From contig JAKTNV010000023.1 in NCBI GenBank assembly GCA_022747635.1, forward strand, positions 7,307,348 through 7,371,347: DNA of 64,000 nucleotides, given 5' to 3'. Positions 31,867 to 43,870 of this stretch are shown here, one piece after another (within the stretch, counting starts at the first letter, position 1; each line of letters starts with the position of its first letter). A program made the position numbers and the translations under genes. Below the pieces are notes generated by a model. That model saw only the letters and a program-made list of their open reading frames with translations, searched no databases and was not told the origin of the DNA. This stretch comes from Hetaerina americana (taxonomy: Eukaryota > Arthropoda > Insecta > Odonata > Calopterygidae).

Positions 31867-34800
31867 GGTAATCTACCGGTGAAGGTAGGTTTACGGATGG
31901 ACACAACTACCAAACAAATATTTTATTACTCCTACAAAACACAAAATCCATCATCCCACTCTACATCAGGCCCCTCTTCATCTCTGCGTACCTTCTTCCT
32001 CCCTTCATCTCGTCCAACATCCCTATCCTGTTCCTTCCCTTTCCTCTTTTGCCTAACATTCTACCCTCTTTCACAGTCTTCAACATCCCACTACCGGTCA
32101 ACACCCCCTTCATCCACTTTTCCTGCCTCCAAAGGATTGCTCCCAACAAACCCCTCTCTTTGCCCACCATACCAAGTACTTCCTCATTTGTTTTCTTCTC
32201 TGTCCATTTCACCTTCTCCATTCTTCTCCACACCCACATTTCAAAAGCCTCCAATCTACGTCTATCCTCCTGCTTCAATGACCACGTTTCCGCACCGTAC
32301 ATAGCTACGCTCCTTATCAAAGTTTTTACAAGTCTTTTCTTAACATCCTTACTCAAAGTCCCTGTCATCAACTCCCTCCTACTTGTGAAAGCCTCTTTGC
32401 CTAGCGCAATTCTTCTCCTTACGTCCCTACTACTTTGACCGTGTTGGTCCAAAACACTACCGAGATACGTAAACTGTTCTACCTGCTCTAGTTTTTGCCC
32501 TCCTACTTTAATGTTAAGCTTAGCCTTTTTCTTTCTAGAAAATCGCATAACCTTTGTTTTATTAATATTGATTCTCATCCCATACCTGTCGCACTGAATT
32601 TCCAATTCACTCAGTAATGCTTGCAACCCCTTGGCTGACTGACAAACTAAAGCTTGATCATCAGCAAACCTAACTGATTTTACGAATTCGCCGCCCACTT
32701 TCATTCCTACTTCGAGTTCTTCCCATGCCTCTTTGATCATTTCCTCAGCATACAGGTTGAACAGCAACGGTGATAATGGGCAACCCTGCCTTACACCCCT
32801 TCCTAACACTGCCCATCCTGACTCCCCGTTTCCCACCCCCACCTGAGCAATATGAGACATGTACAGGTTGCAGATTAACCACCTTTCTCTCCAATCTATT
32901 CCCATTTTCTGCAATATACTCATTAGTTTTTCCCAATTCACTCTATCAAACGCTTTTTCGAAATCTACGTAACAGGCAAATACCTCCTGGTTGTGTTCTA
33001 TATTTCTCTCGATTAATAATCTCATTACTGCAATGGCATCACGCGTACCTCTTCCCTTCCTAAACCCAAACTGATCATCCCCTGAGTAATCATTTGCCCT
33101 ACTCTCTATCCTTTTGTTTATGATCCTGAGAAAAACTTAGGCAGCGTGGGATATCAAACTAATTGTCCTATAGTCCTCACATCACGTGGCCTTTACCTTT
33201 TTCGGTATAGGAACTAAAACTGATCTCACAAAGTCTTCCGGCCAGATTCCCTCCTCATAAATACTACGGATCAGCCCATATAGCCTCTTCCTCCCACATT
33301 TTCCTAAGCATTTTAAAAGTTCCACGGGAATGTTATCTACCCCCATGGCCTTATTTTGTTTCATCTCCCTTAATGCCCTTTCTATCTCATTGTCTAGTAT
33401 GCCTGGACCTAAGCTGTCTTCCTCTACGTCATTTTCTTTTTCAATGCCTAACTTTGTTGGTCTGAGTTCTTTACCATACAGTTCTTCTATATACTCCTTC
33501 CATCTCTCTTGGATCTTTCCTGCGTCAACTATTACCTTACCCGCCTTATCTGTAACTGTTAGCATAGCTCTTCCTTTCTTACTTCCCGATAACGATTTAA
33601 CTTTGCTGTACAGCGCATCGATTTCACCCTTCCTCTGGAGACTTTCCATATCCTCGCACTGCGTCTTCCACCATGCTTCTTTTGATTTATTTGTTGCCCG
33701 CCTCAATTTATTGTTCAATTCTTTGTATTTCATTTTGCCTAATTCTGTATTCATATTCTTCCATTTTCTCCGCTCATCCATCTTTGTAATCATCTCATCC
33801 GTGATCCATGGTTTCCTAGTCCTTTTACTGTTAACGGTTCCAATAGTGTCTTTTGCGGCTTTAGATAACCCCTTCTTGATCATTTCCCATTTTTCTTCGA
33901 TAGTACTAAGCCCTTTACCATCCTCCATGATTTTCTCTACCGCCTGTTTGTATTCCTTCCTTTTCAACCCCTTTAACGCTTCTACATTCCATTTTCTAAC
34001 TCGCCGCCCCTGCCTTATCTTTTTGAAACGTACGCTACATTTCATAACAACTAAATTGTGGTCTGAGTCCGCATCCGCTCCCGGGAAGCTGTGGGAATTT
34101 ATCACACTATTCCTAAACCTGTGTCTAACCAGGATATAATCTAGCTGATATCTTCCTGAGTCACCTGGCATTTTCCATGTATACCTGCGTCTTTTGTGGT
34201 GTCTAAACCAAGTGTTGGTGATGACTAACCCCTGTCTCCTGCAGAACTCAACTGCTTTCTCCCCGCGGTCATTCCTCGTGCCTAAACCGTAGTCGCCCAC
34301 CTCATCACCATCTCTTCCTTCGCCTACCGTCGCATTCCAATCCCCCATCACTATCAAATGTTTCCCTGCCGGAACAGACGCGATTATGTCGTCTAACCCA
34401 TCGTATATCCTATCGACCTCTTTTTCCTTATGGTTGCTCGGTGGCATGTATACCTGAATAATAACTAAGTTCGTCGGTTCTGCTTTTATCTCCACTAGTA
34501 GTATTCTATCCGTTACCTGCTCTATGTTGACTACGCTTCTTTCTACATCTTCATTTAATACAATGGCAACCCCTCGGTGGCTCTCGTCCCCGGCGCTGTA
34601 TATTATTCTATACTTATCACTCCAGTAATCCCCGCTATCTTTCCATCTCACCTCGCATAGACCTAAAATATCTATATTTCCCCTTTCCATCTCTCGCTTA
34701 ACATTCTCCAATTTCGCTGTCCTCATCATTGTCCTAACATTCCACGTTCCTATTCTAACTAATTTGGTCTTCTTCTCCTGCTTCTTCTGTCCTGCTGCTG

Positions 34801-35223
34801 CTGGTTTTCCCTTGCAAGGGTTTCGTGGGATGACGACCGCGGAAGCCTTGCCTCCCCCGCTGCCGGGCACGACACACGGCCGATTGGGCCCAGCCCCGTG
34901 GTTGCCAGGACTCAAAATATCTCTATTGTCCATCATATTTATCTAGGGAATGATAATTGAGGTGGTTTCCCGTTGCCTTCCTCAATAGTGTTTTTAACGT
35001 GACACCATCACTTACTGGCCGCCCCACTGGGGTCAGACGCCAATGCAGCCGCCTCACTGAGGAACAGACGCTGCGTGGACTACCTTTCGTCTGGCTCCTA
35101 ACCTTCGACCTATCTGGCATGGGTGACCCTACCAGGAGCAATAATTATTACTCCCGCCAGCACAGCTCTAGGGGTCATCGGAACGCACAAGCCCTTCCAC
35201 CACGTCAAGGTTGTAGTCCGGGG

Positions 35224-35228
<5 letters not shown>
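31854..35228 (-). mobile_element. RTE-like LINE copy A4, full length, two in-frame stops
   Basis: A4 is an inverted, nearly same-length (3375 bp) relative of A3, tail to tail with it across a 293-bp spacer. The 5' end (TAGTCCGGGGAGGGA) and 3' end are complete and both abut (TA)n. The coding region is close to intact but interrupted in the early RT region. Confidence 0.92.
31961..34936 (-). pseudogene. A4 endonuclease-RT ORF with two stop codons
   Basis: The 584-codon N-terminal frame (34936-33182) has all endonuclease motifs. It ends at TGA in place of a serine codon directly after KKVKAT, as in A1. A second stop, TAA in place of the lysine codon of SHAAKVV, is shared with A2 and A6. The remainder (33025-31961, 354 codons) contains CYVDFEKAFD, RQGCPLSPLLF, an intact FADD and the C-terminal MYGAETW. 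I see no frameshift, so only two point changes separate it from an open ORF. Without readthrough it would yield endonuclease only. Confidence 0.88.

Positions 35229-35300
<72 letters not shown>
35229..35300. repeat. (TA)n microsatellite between A4 and FB2
   Basis: A pure TA tract starts directly at the A4 5' end. Confidence 0.95.
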
Positions 35301-35302
<2 letters not shown>

Positions 35303-35492
35303 GGGCTGACACAATATTACACAAATAGAAAAGAATATACACATTTAAAAGAACACTCACACGGTAAATTGTTCGAGCTTTCGGCCCTCTCAGAGGCCGT
35401 GTGAGTGTTCTTTTAAATGTGTCCATTCTTTTCTATTAGTTTTATATACTGTCAGCCCATTATTGTGCCGCTCGTGTGAGTTTTTCCGTGCA

Positions 35493-35496
<4 letters not shown>
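35301..35496. repeat. Palindromic (foldback) element FB2
   Basis: AATGGGCTGACA...AAAGAACACTCACACGG (35301-35363) is repeated inverted at about 35396-35461 (CCGTGTGAGTGTTCTTTT...GTCAGCCCATT). The loop of about 30 bp contains CTTTCGGCCCTCTCAGAG. An extension TGTGCCGCTCGTGTGAG...GCAATCG follows only on the right. (TA)n lies on both sides. Pieces of the same element flank the palindrome at 54591. It is non-coding; a Penelope-type relative is possible. Confidence 0.75.

Positions 35497-35555
<59 letters not shown>
35497..35555. repeat. (TA)n microsatellite at the 3' end of A5
   Basis: A pure TA tract lies between FB2 and the A5 3' end. Confidence 0.95.
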
Positions 35556-35559
<4 letters not shown>

Positions 35560-36161
35560 AAGGTAATCTACCGGTTAAGGTAGGTTTTTGGATGGACACA
35601 ACTACCAAACAAATATTTTATTACTTCTAACAACACACAAAATCCATCATCCTACTCTGTATCAGGTCCCTCTTCATCTCTGAGTACTTTCTTCCTCCCT
35701 TCATCCCGTCCAACATCCCTATCCTGTTCCTTCCCTTTCCTCTTTTGCCCAACATTCTACCCTCTATCAGTCTTTAACATCCCACTGCCGGTCAACACCC
35801 CCTTCATCCACTTTTCCAGCCTCCATAGGATTTCTCCCAACAAACCCCTCTCTTCGCTCACCATACCAAGTACTTCCTCATTTGTTTTCTTCTCTGTCCA
35901 TTTCACCTTCTCCATTCTTCTCCACACCCTCATTGCAAAAGCCTCCAGTCTACGTCTATCCTCCTGCTTCAATGACCACGTTTCTGCACCGTACATAGCT
36001 ACGCTCCATATCAAAGTTTTTACGAGTCTTTTCTTAACATCCTTACTCAAAGTCCCTGTGATCAACTCCCTCCTCCTCGTGAAAGCCTCTTTGCCTAGCG
36101 CAATTCTTCTCCTTACGTCCTTACTACTTTGCCAGTGTTGGTCCAAAACACTACCGAGATA
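35556..36161 (-). mobile_element. RTE-like LINE copy A5, 5'-truncated
   Basis: Only the 3' ~600 bp remains on the minus strand: the family 3' end at 35556, then the C-terminal coding part (TYLGSVLDQH to WMKGVLTGSG in the frame 36230-35757). Family similarity stops abruptly after the complement of CTACCGAGATA. A small deletion near 35766 removes part of the KTVIEG stretch. It is a typical 5'-truncated insertion, with no catalytic residues. Confidence 0.85.
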
Positions 36162-37524
36162 GGTGTGTATTTTAATAAAAATCGGAAAAACGCGTAATAA
36201 AACTGCCCCTCCCTTCAACTGAATCTTCATGCCTCGGCAACCTGTCTAACTTTCTCACCCCTTCTCCTCTCACCCCTTTCATCCATCCCCTCAATGTCAT
36301 CCAACTGTTCCAAAAGGTAGTCGTGCCGCCGATGTGTGTAGTACTGCTTGTGCCTTTGTCTTGTGTTACTGACTTTGTTCTTAGCACCTACATTTCAACC
36401 GTCACTCTTGTGCCTACGGTAGATGAAGATGGATTTGCGCGAAACATGAAATGCGCACATCAGACTAGGGTGGCACTTTAATTCGTATTCCGAAGACGGT
36501 GTACTATTAATCATGTATCTATGATATTGCAAACTTAAATCGATGAAGAAAACATGCGGTCAAAGTGTATGTGGTTGCGTTATCATCCCCGATCCCACAG
36601 CTTAGGTTGCATTGATGAAAATAGCAACAAATTTTAACTTTTCGCCAATTGGCGTGTCGCGTCGAGTTTTTTAATACGAGTTTAATTAATCGTAGTTTAC
36701 ATTTTCATCAAAGGAACCCTTTTGCCGATTTCACATTACCTCGGCCGATTTTGAACCCATGGACCATTCCGCTATCTTGAAATGTTCACCCATCCTACAT
36801 TGACTGATTACTAATTTCAACTGATTACTATTTTCACCGTTTTAACATTCGCGCACCGATTCGCCATTCTCGCTGATCTGAATTTGGCACGATGTTGGGT
36901 GAGAGCGGATCGCCGCCCCGTCCCCTCCCGCCTCCTCACGCCGTGGTCGCTCTTTCCGCATGGCAACCTCCGTGGGCACTCGGAGCCTCTGTTCTCCAGC
37001 TCGACTCGGGCAGTCCTCTCCCAAAGAAGTGGCGAGGAGAAAGCTTCGCGGTTTCTCCGGCCGCCCGCAAACGGAACGGCCGCGATGTGCATGGCGATCC
37101 CCGGCCTCAACGAGTTTTCGGAACTAGGAAATTTTCTCGGGGGTCTTGAAAGAAAAAAAATTCAGCGGAATCAGACATGAAACTCTTTTCAAGAGTTTTC
37201 TTAAATCCCTCGAAGTATGACGCTCTCGTCTATATTCCCCGAGCCCCAGGAAGTGATGCCCTAATTTGATTTTTGCAGTGATCTCCTCGCGAACCACAGG
37301 CGAAATAAACGGGCCTAAATGATAATCGATTACTTCCGTCGTCGTAACGGCCGATTGGGGACCTATGGCCGTTCCTCCAGGCCTGCTTTCTAAAGCATCG
37401 AAAACTCTCTGACTCAAATTTCTAAATTATAAATCTAGGCAAGTGTTGCAGGCACGCCATGTGACGGGGTGTGACGCATGGTCAATTATTTCGCTTTCGC
37501 GTGGCGACTAATTTCATTCCGGAT
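36162..37524. other. Unassigned DNA with a CpG-rich block at about 36870-37150
   Basis: No gene was recognised. The GC-rich block is open in several frames on both strands, none with a domain. It may be a CpG-rich regulatory or exonic segment of an unseen gene, but nothing in the sequence proves it. Confidence 0.35.
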
Positions 37525-37773
37525 GGGGGATCGAGATGGTGCGGTGGCTAACGTACTGGCTTCCCACCCAGAGGACCCGGGTTCAAATCCCGGTGGTGTT
37601 GAATATTTCTCAGTGGTATCTCGATCCCTACTTGAGGTGCTTTGTGGAGGGCACTTTGAGTGAGTACGCCGGTGGGTGAGGGAGCGGGTTTCTCTCCACC
37701 CTTCATCCTTTCCTGTCCATCCCTTATGGCGCGAATGACCTCAGCTGTCGGTCGCCTCCCCTAAATACTACTG
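37525..37773 (+). mobile_element. SINE2 copy (tRNA-derived), tail region eroded
   Basis: The tRNA-like head is GAGATGGTGCGGTGGCTAAC, and the B box lies in CGGGTTCAAATCCCGG. The body contains GGTATCTCGATCCCTACTTG, GGAGGGCACTTTGAGTGAG, then CATCCTTTCCTGTCCATCCC and GGTCGCCTCCCC. It ends in AAATACTACTGCT, a remnant of the (CTA)n tail seen at 60518. It lacks about 70 bp of the middle present in that copy. Confidence 0.8.
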
Positions 37774-38021
37774 CTATTCATTCCGAACGCAGTTACGCGA
37801 CGTCAATTTGACATTTGAGGATAGGTGATTAAGCGACGCAAAATAATCTCTGAATGGAAACTCCGTACTACAACCTGATCTTCGGATGTTCCTTATTACT
37901 GACAAATCATTCGAGGAAGGTAACTAGAGTCATTACAACGAATAGAGGTGGGAAATATGAAGGAAATAATGAAGGAAATAATATAAGGCAAATTATAGTT
38001 GGTTCACCCGATACATAGTGC

Positions 38022-38033
<12 letters not shown>

Positions 38034-38082
<49 letters not shown>
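38034..38082. repeat. (TA)n tract flanked by (CA)n/(TG)n
   Basis: GTGTGTGTGT, then TA repeats, then CACACACACA, so the whole stretch is self-complementary. Confidence 0.95.
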
Positions 38083-38098
<16 letters not shown>

Positions 38099-38202
38099 TC
38101 CATACCATACCATCCATACCATTACATCCATATTAATTTTGATTGTCTGAGTATATATGTATATACACATTCAAACACGAAATCCCGCCAAACGGCGAAC
38201 AA

Positions 38203-38392
38203 ATACTCATTTATATAGAAACAGATATAAGGAAAAGGGATAGGAACACACAAAAAAGGACGAACACAGGAGAGGTGGGGAAGGCGGAATCTAGCAGATC
38301 ACGAATGTAAAAATACTTCCTAGACCGGGATTTGAACTCCGGGTGTTTTTTCACTTGCCGGGCCGAGGCTCTTAACCACTTGAGCTATCCAG
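38203..38392 (-). mobile_element. SINE1 copy, minus strand
   Basis: The complement of the SINE1 head lies at 38368-38392 (TTAACCACTTGAGCTATCC) and the B box in GGATTTGAACTCCGG. The body contains GGTGGGGAAGGCGGAATC and ATATAAGGAAAAGGGATAGG. It is the closest full-length match to the copy at 31605. Confidence 0.75.
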
Positions 38393-38395
38393 GAA

Positions 38396-38555
38396 ACGTA
38401 ACAGGATGTTGTATGATTCCTTTACTACTATCCTTCCCTCTGTGTCTTGTCTATTTCTCCTTCGGTGGGTGAAATAGCTCCCTAACGCCATCTCTTGGCC
38501 AAAGAATCGGGGCACTTGGTTGCATAAAGCATCGCAGATCTCAGTGGTTAGCTCT
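38396..38555 (+). repeat. Segment X upstream of SINE1
   Basis: It contains GTCTATTTCTCCTTC and GGCCAAAGAATCGGGGCACT, then TTGCATAAAGCATCGCAGAT. An inverted copy lies at 39350-39470 and is again immediately upstream of a SINE1 head. X and SINE1 may therefore be one composite repeat. Confidence 0.6.
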
Positions 38556-38682
38556 GGATAGCTCAAGTGGTTAAGAGCCTCCGCCCAGCAAGTGGAAAGA
38601 TCCGGAGTTCAAATCCCAGTCTAGGAAATATTTTTCATTATATCTGTTTCTATATAAATGAATATATATAAATATAAATGAG

Positions 38683-38683
<1 letters not shown>
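38556..38683 (+). mobile_element. SINE1 copy with shortened body
   Basis: The head GGATAGCTCAAGTGGTTAAG and the B box in GGAGTTCAAATCCCAG are intact. Most of the body is deleted: CTAGGAAATATTTTTC joins directly to ATTATATCTGTTTCTATAT. The tail enters the (TA)n tract at 38684. Confidence 0.7.
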
Positions 38684-39040
<357 letters not shown>

Positions 39041-39129
39041 AGCTTTGTGATTTTTTGGGTACCTGATCGTTTATATCATCATCACCCTCATATAACGTGT
39101 TTGAATGTGTATAAACTCATCATGTGGCG

Positions 39130-39335
39130 GACAAATATTCATTCAAATGGAAATAGATATGAGGAAAATGGATAGAAACACATAAAGGATAGGCACAGGA
39201 GAGGTGGGGAAGGCGGAATCGCGCAGATCACAAGTGACAAAATATTTCCTTGAACCATGGATTACGCAACAACTTGAATCACGGATATTTCGACTTACCG
39301 GGTCAATGCTCTAACCACTTGACCTATCGAGGAAA
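39130..39335 (-). mobile_element. SINE1 copy, minus strand, diverged
   Basis: The complement of the head lies in CTAACCACTTGACCTATCG. The body has GGTGGGGAAGGCGGAATCG and ATGAGGAAAATGGATAG. The B-box region is decayed. Confidence 0.65.
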
Positions 39336-39349
39336 TCACTTGACACAAA

Positions 39350-39470
39350 AATCTGCGGGGGGTTTATGCATCCAAGTGCCCCGATTCTTTGGCCAGGAGG
39401 CAGCATTAGGAAGCTCTTTCAGTCGCCAAAGGAGAAATAGACGACGCAAGAGGAAAGGACAGTAAGAAAA
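39350..39470 (-). repeat. Segment X, inverted copy
   Basis: CCAAGTGCCCCGATTCTTTG and GGAGAAATAGAC are the reverse complement of 38396-38555. On the minus strand it lies just upstream of the SINE1 head at 39335. Confidence 0.6.
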
Positions 39471-39535
39471 TTAAGAATGATTACATATATATGCATGTAC
39501 GTATACATATATATATATATATAAATATATACATG

Positions 39536-39645
39536 TGAGTCGCGGTAGTCCAGGGGTAGAGCGTTGGACTACTGATAGGTCGGGTTCGGATTCGATTCCT
39601 GGGCAAGGCACTCTGGGCACCTGCAGCTTCGGGTTGATAACTGTG
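39536..39645 (+). mobile_element. SINE3 copy
   Basis: It has the same head as 38935 (GTAGTCCAGGGGTAGAGCGT). The B box lies in GGATTCGATTCCTGGGC, and the body GGCACCTGCAGCTTCGGG is slightly different. It lies between short TA-rich tracts. Confidence 0.65.
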
Positions 39646-39650
39646 TTTAT

Positions 39651-39652
<2 letters not shown>

Positions 39653-39701
<49 letters not shown>
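39653..39701. repeat. (TA)n microsatellite
   Basis: A pure TA tract lies 3' of SINE3. Confidence 0.95.
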
Positions 39702-39704
<3 letters not shown>

Positions 39705-39729
39705 TATATTTATATATATTTTATTGTTA

Positions 39730-40180
39730 AAAAAATAACAAAGTATATAAACAAAAGAAGGGACACTACGCATTAGGTTGACGTTTCGACAGTCAAGCCG
39801 TAATCATTAGAATCAATCTAAGGATGTTGGCTTGACCACATTTGTGAATTTCCTGTCTGAGGAAATTATACAAATACTAGGCGGAAAAGAACGCTCTCGT
39901 GGTTATTGATCTGTTTCGGCAGTGACCTCAGCCAATGTCAGCAAAGAACTGAGCGATGAGGAAGAAAACGAGCGGGCGGCAGGAGGGGAGGGGGTTGCGG
40001 TGAGGAAAGGGGAAGATTTGATGTAGTCGTATGTGGCGGGGCCTTGGGCGCTGGCAGACCGGAAGTGCCCAGGCACGTATATGCGGACTCGCGGGTTCTC
40101 ACTTCATTGTTGGGAGTGGAGACAGTACTCGTCCCCCGGAAACCACCATCTTCCCTCCCCACCTCACCCACCTTTCATAG
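39730..40180. other. Unassigned DNA
   Basis: No gene or known repeat was recognised. Confidence 0.4.
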
Positions 40181-40439
40181 GCGATGAAGTCACTTCGTTT
40201 CATTCATATGACTGATTTACTCCAGCCCTCCCTTCCGCTATTCTGTGTTTTCATTATTCCCTCAATTCCGAAGGCTTTTCATTTTTACGTCCTTATTAAT
40301 TCGCTTTTTCTTCACTTATCTCCCAGTGTTTCTCATGGCGCCCTCCTTCGATTCCCCAACCTATTATGCTTCGAATGGATCCATTGTGTCTCAAAGTGAA
40401 TCCGATGCATCTAGTTTTCCTTCGCCATAGAGTTTCCCT

Positions 40440-41880
40440 CATGGTCTTTCCTCCTTCTGTTCTTTTATAAGCGTATTTCCCTGTACATCACTTTGTCTGT
40501 CCATTTGATCTTCAGAGTTCACTCCTGGCATCAGGTTTCAACGGCTTCTATACTTCGCCAGTCAACGTTTCCAATATCTCGTGCCCCTGTCCTTCAGAGA
40601 TCCACGCTCCATACTAACGTTTTCACAAACTTCAGGTACTTTGAGCGTGATAGTCGCCTCTTCTTCGTGAACTCATTCCTCGCTTGATATATTTATCGCT
40701 TGATGCCGGTCGAACTTTTTCGATCTCAAGTTATGCTGCTGCCCAGGTAGATGAAGGATTCCATTTGCTCTACAGCTCGTAGTTTCGCTCCTCGAACTGT
40801 GATATCTGCATTCAGTTTATATCTTCCAAACACAAGTATTTTATTTCTCTTCTTGTTGTTACTCATAGTATATTCCCACCATAGTACTTGATCTATACCA
40901 TTTACGGGTGCTTGCAGGTCCTGTCACGTTCCAACCACTACTGAGATTTCCTCTGCTAACAGGAGCATGTTAATTGCTTTGCTCCTTTAATGCCCAATTC
41001 TGGTGCTTCTTTCATTGCCTCTTCTAGATGGTTGTTGAATGGGGCTGGCGAGAGTTTGCATCCTCCTCTGACTTTTTTTGCTTCTATTCTCCTTCCTTCT
41101 CTCATTAATATGTTTGTTACCTGGCTATTTTCGAGGTGATGGATCTTTCTTCCGTTTTTGTGATCCATTCCACGTTCTTCTAGTATCTTGGACATTTTGT
41201 TCCATTAGACGTCGTCCACGGCATTCTCCAAGTTCACGAAAATCACATATATTGGCTTTCCTGGATATGTTATACTTTCAGCCAGTGCTCTAAAAATGAA
41301 TATCCCCTCTTCTGCTCCTCGGTATTTCTTCAATCCGAATTGGGTTTCCATGAGGTTGTCTTCTGTATTTCCTTCTTTCTCCGGCTAATTATTTTCCTTC
41401 TATTTCTATTATCTAATTTTTCTATGTTCTTCGCATTTATCTTTTCTTGGCTTCTTGGGAACCGCGATAATCACGCTCTTTGTCAGTCACCTTCAAGTAG
41501 TTTGTGCTCATGGTCGAGTTATTTGTTACTTCTTCAGAATCCTTTCCATCACTTCCCCGTAGTTTTAACTTCCATTGGTATCCTTCCATTAGAATCTCAG
41601 GACGTAATGGAATTTGGTTTTTTGTCCTCTTCGCCAATTCATAAGCACTTGGGCTGCGTCCCTTCTTTAAGTTGTCATTGATATCCTCGCCGCAGATTTT
41701 TGTCATTTATTCCTTGGCCGTCTTGAACTCTCGTATGACCTGCTTCCGAAACATTTTATAGAAAGTTCTATTACTATCCGTTCTTGGATCCTTGTGAGTT
41801 CTCCTTGCTTCTATATGGTCTCTTTTTTGAACTGTTATCCACGGCCGTTTAGAATTGACCGCTTTACTCTCGAGTGGCTT
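40440..41880 (-). pseudogene. Decayed non-LTR reverse transcriptase (third LINE family)
   Basis: Read on the minus strand and across frames, RT blocks appear in correct order from 41850 to 40440: VIIAVPKKPRK (about 41480-41445), FVNLENAVDD in the position of FVDFEKAFD (about 41240-41210), GGCKLSPAPFN for RQGCPLSPLLFN (about 41070-41040), ILVFGRYKLNADI and MESFIYLGS (about 40840-40730), then SEDQMDRQ. The FADD box is not readable, and stops and shifts are frequent. It resembles neither family A nor B closely, but is similar in style to the scrap at 12521. No ends could be defined. Confidence 0.65.
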
Positions 41881-41893
41881 GTAAATGCATTAA

Positions 41894-43689
<1,796 letters not shown>

Positions 43690-43870
43690 GTGATCAAACC
43701 GAATGTTGGAATAGTTGGTGAGGGTTAGGTAGGGAAGTTGGTTGCTAGGATGTTGGGCTCCCCACTTAGCGAAGCCTAACGGCGTTCGACATTCAGGCAT
43801 GTGGGTAAATGCGATCCTGTTCTGCTCAGTGTGCCGTCTGCTATTTCCCAGTAAGTCTTGCTTCTCGGGA
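43690..43870 (+). repeat. Family D dispersed repeat, copy 5
   Basis: It contains GGTGAGGGTTAGGTAGGG, GCGAAGCCTAACGGCGTTCG and GTGTGCCGTCTGCTATTTCC, then CAGTAAG, in family D order with several small insertions. Confidence 0.4.
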
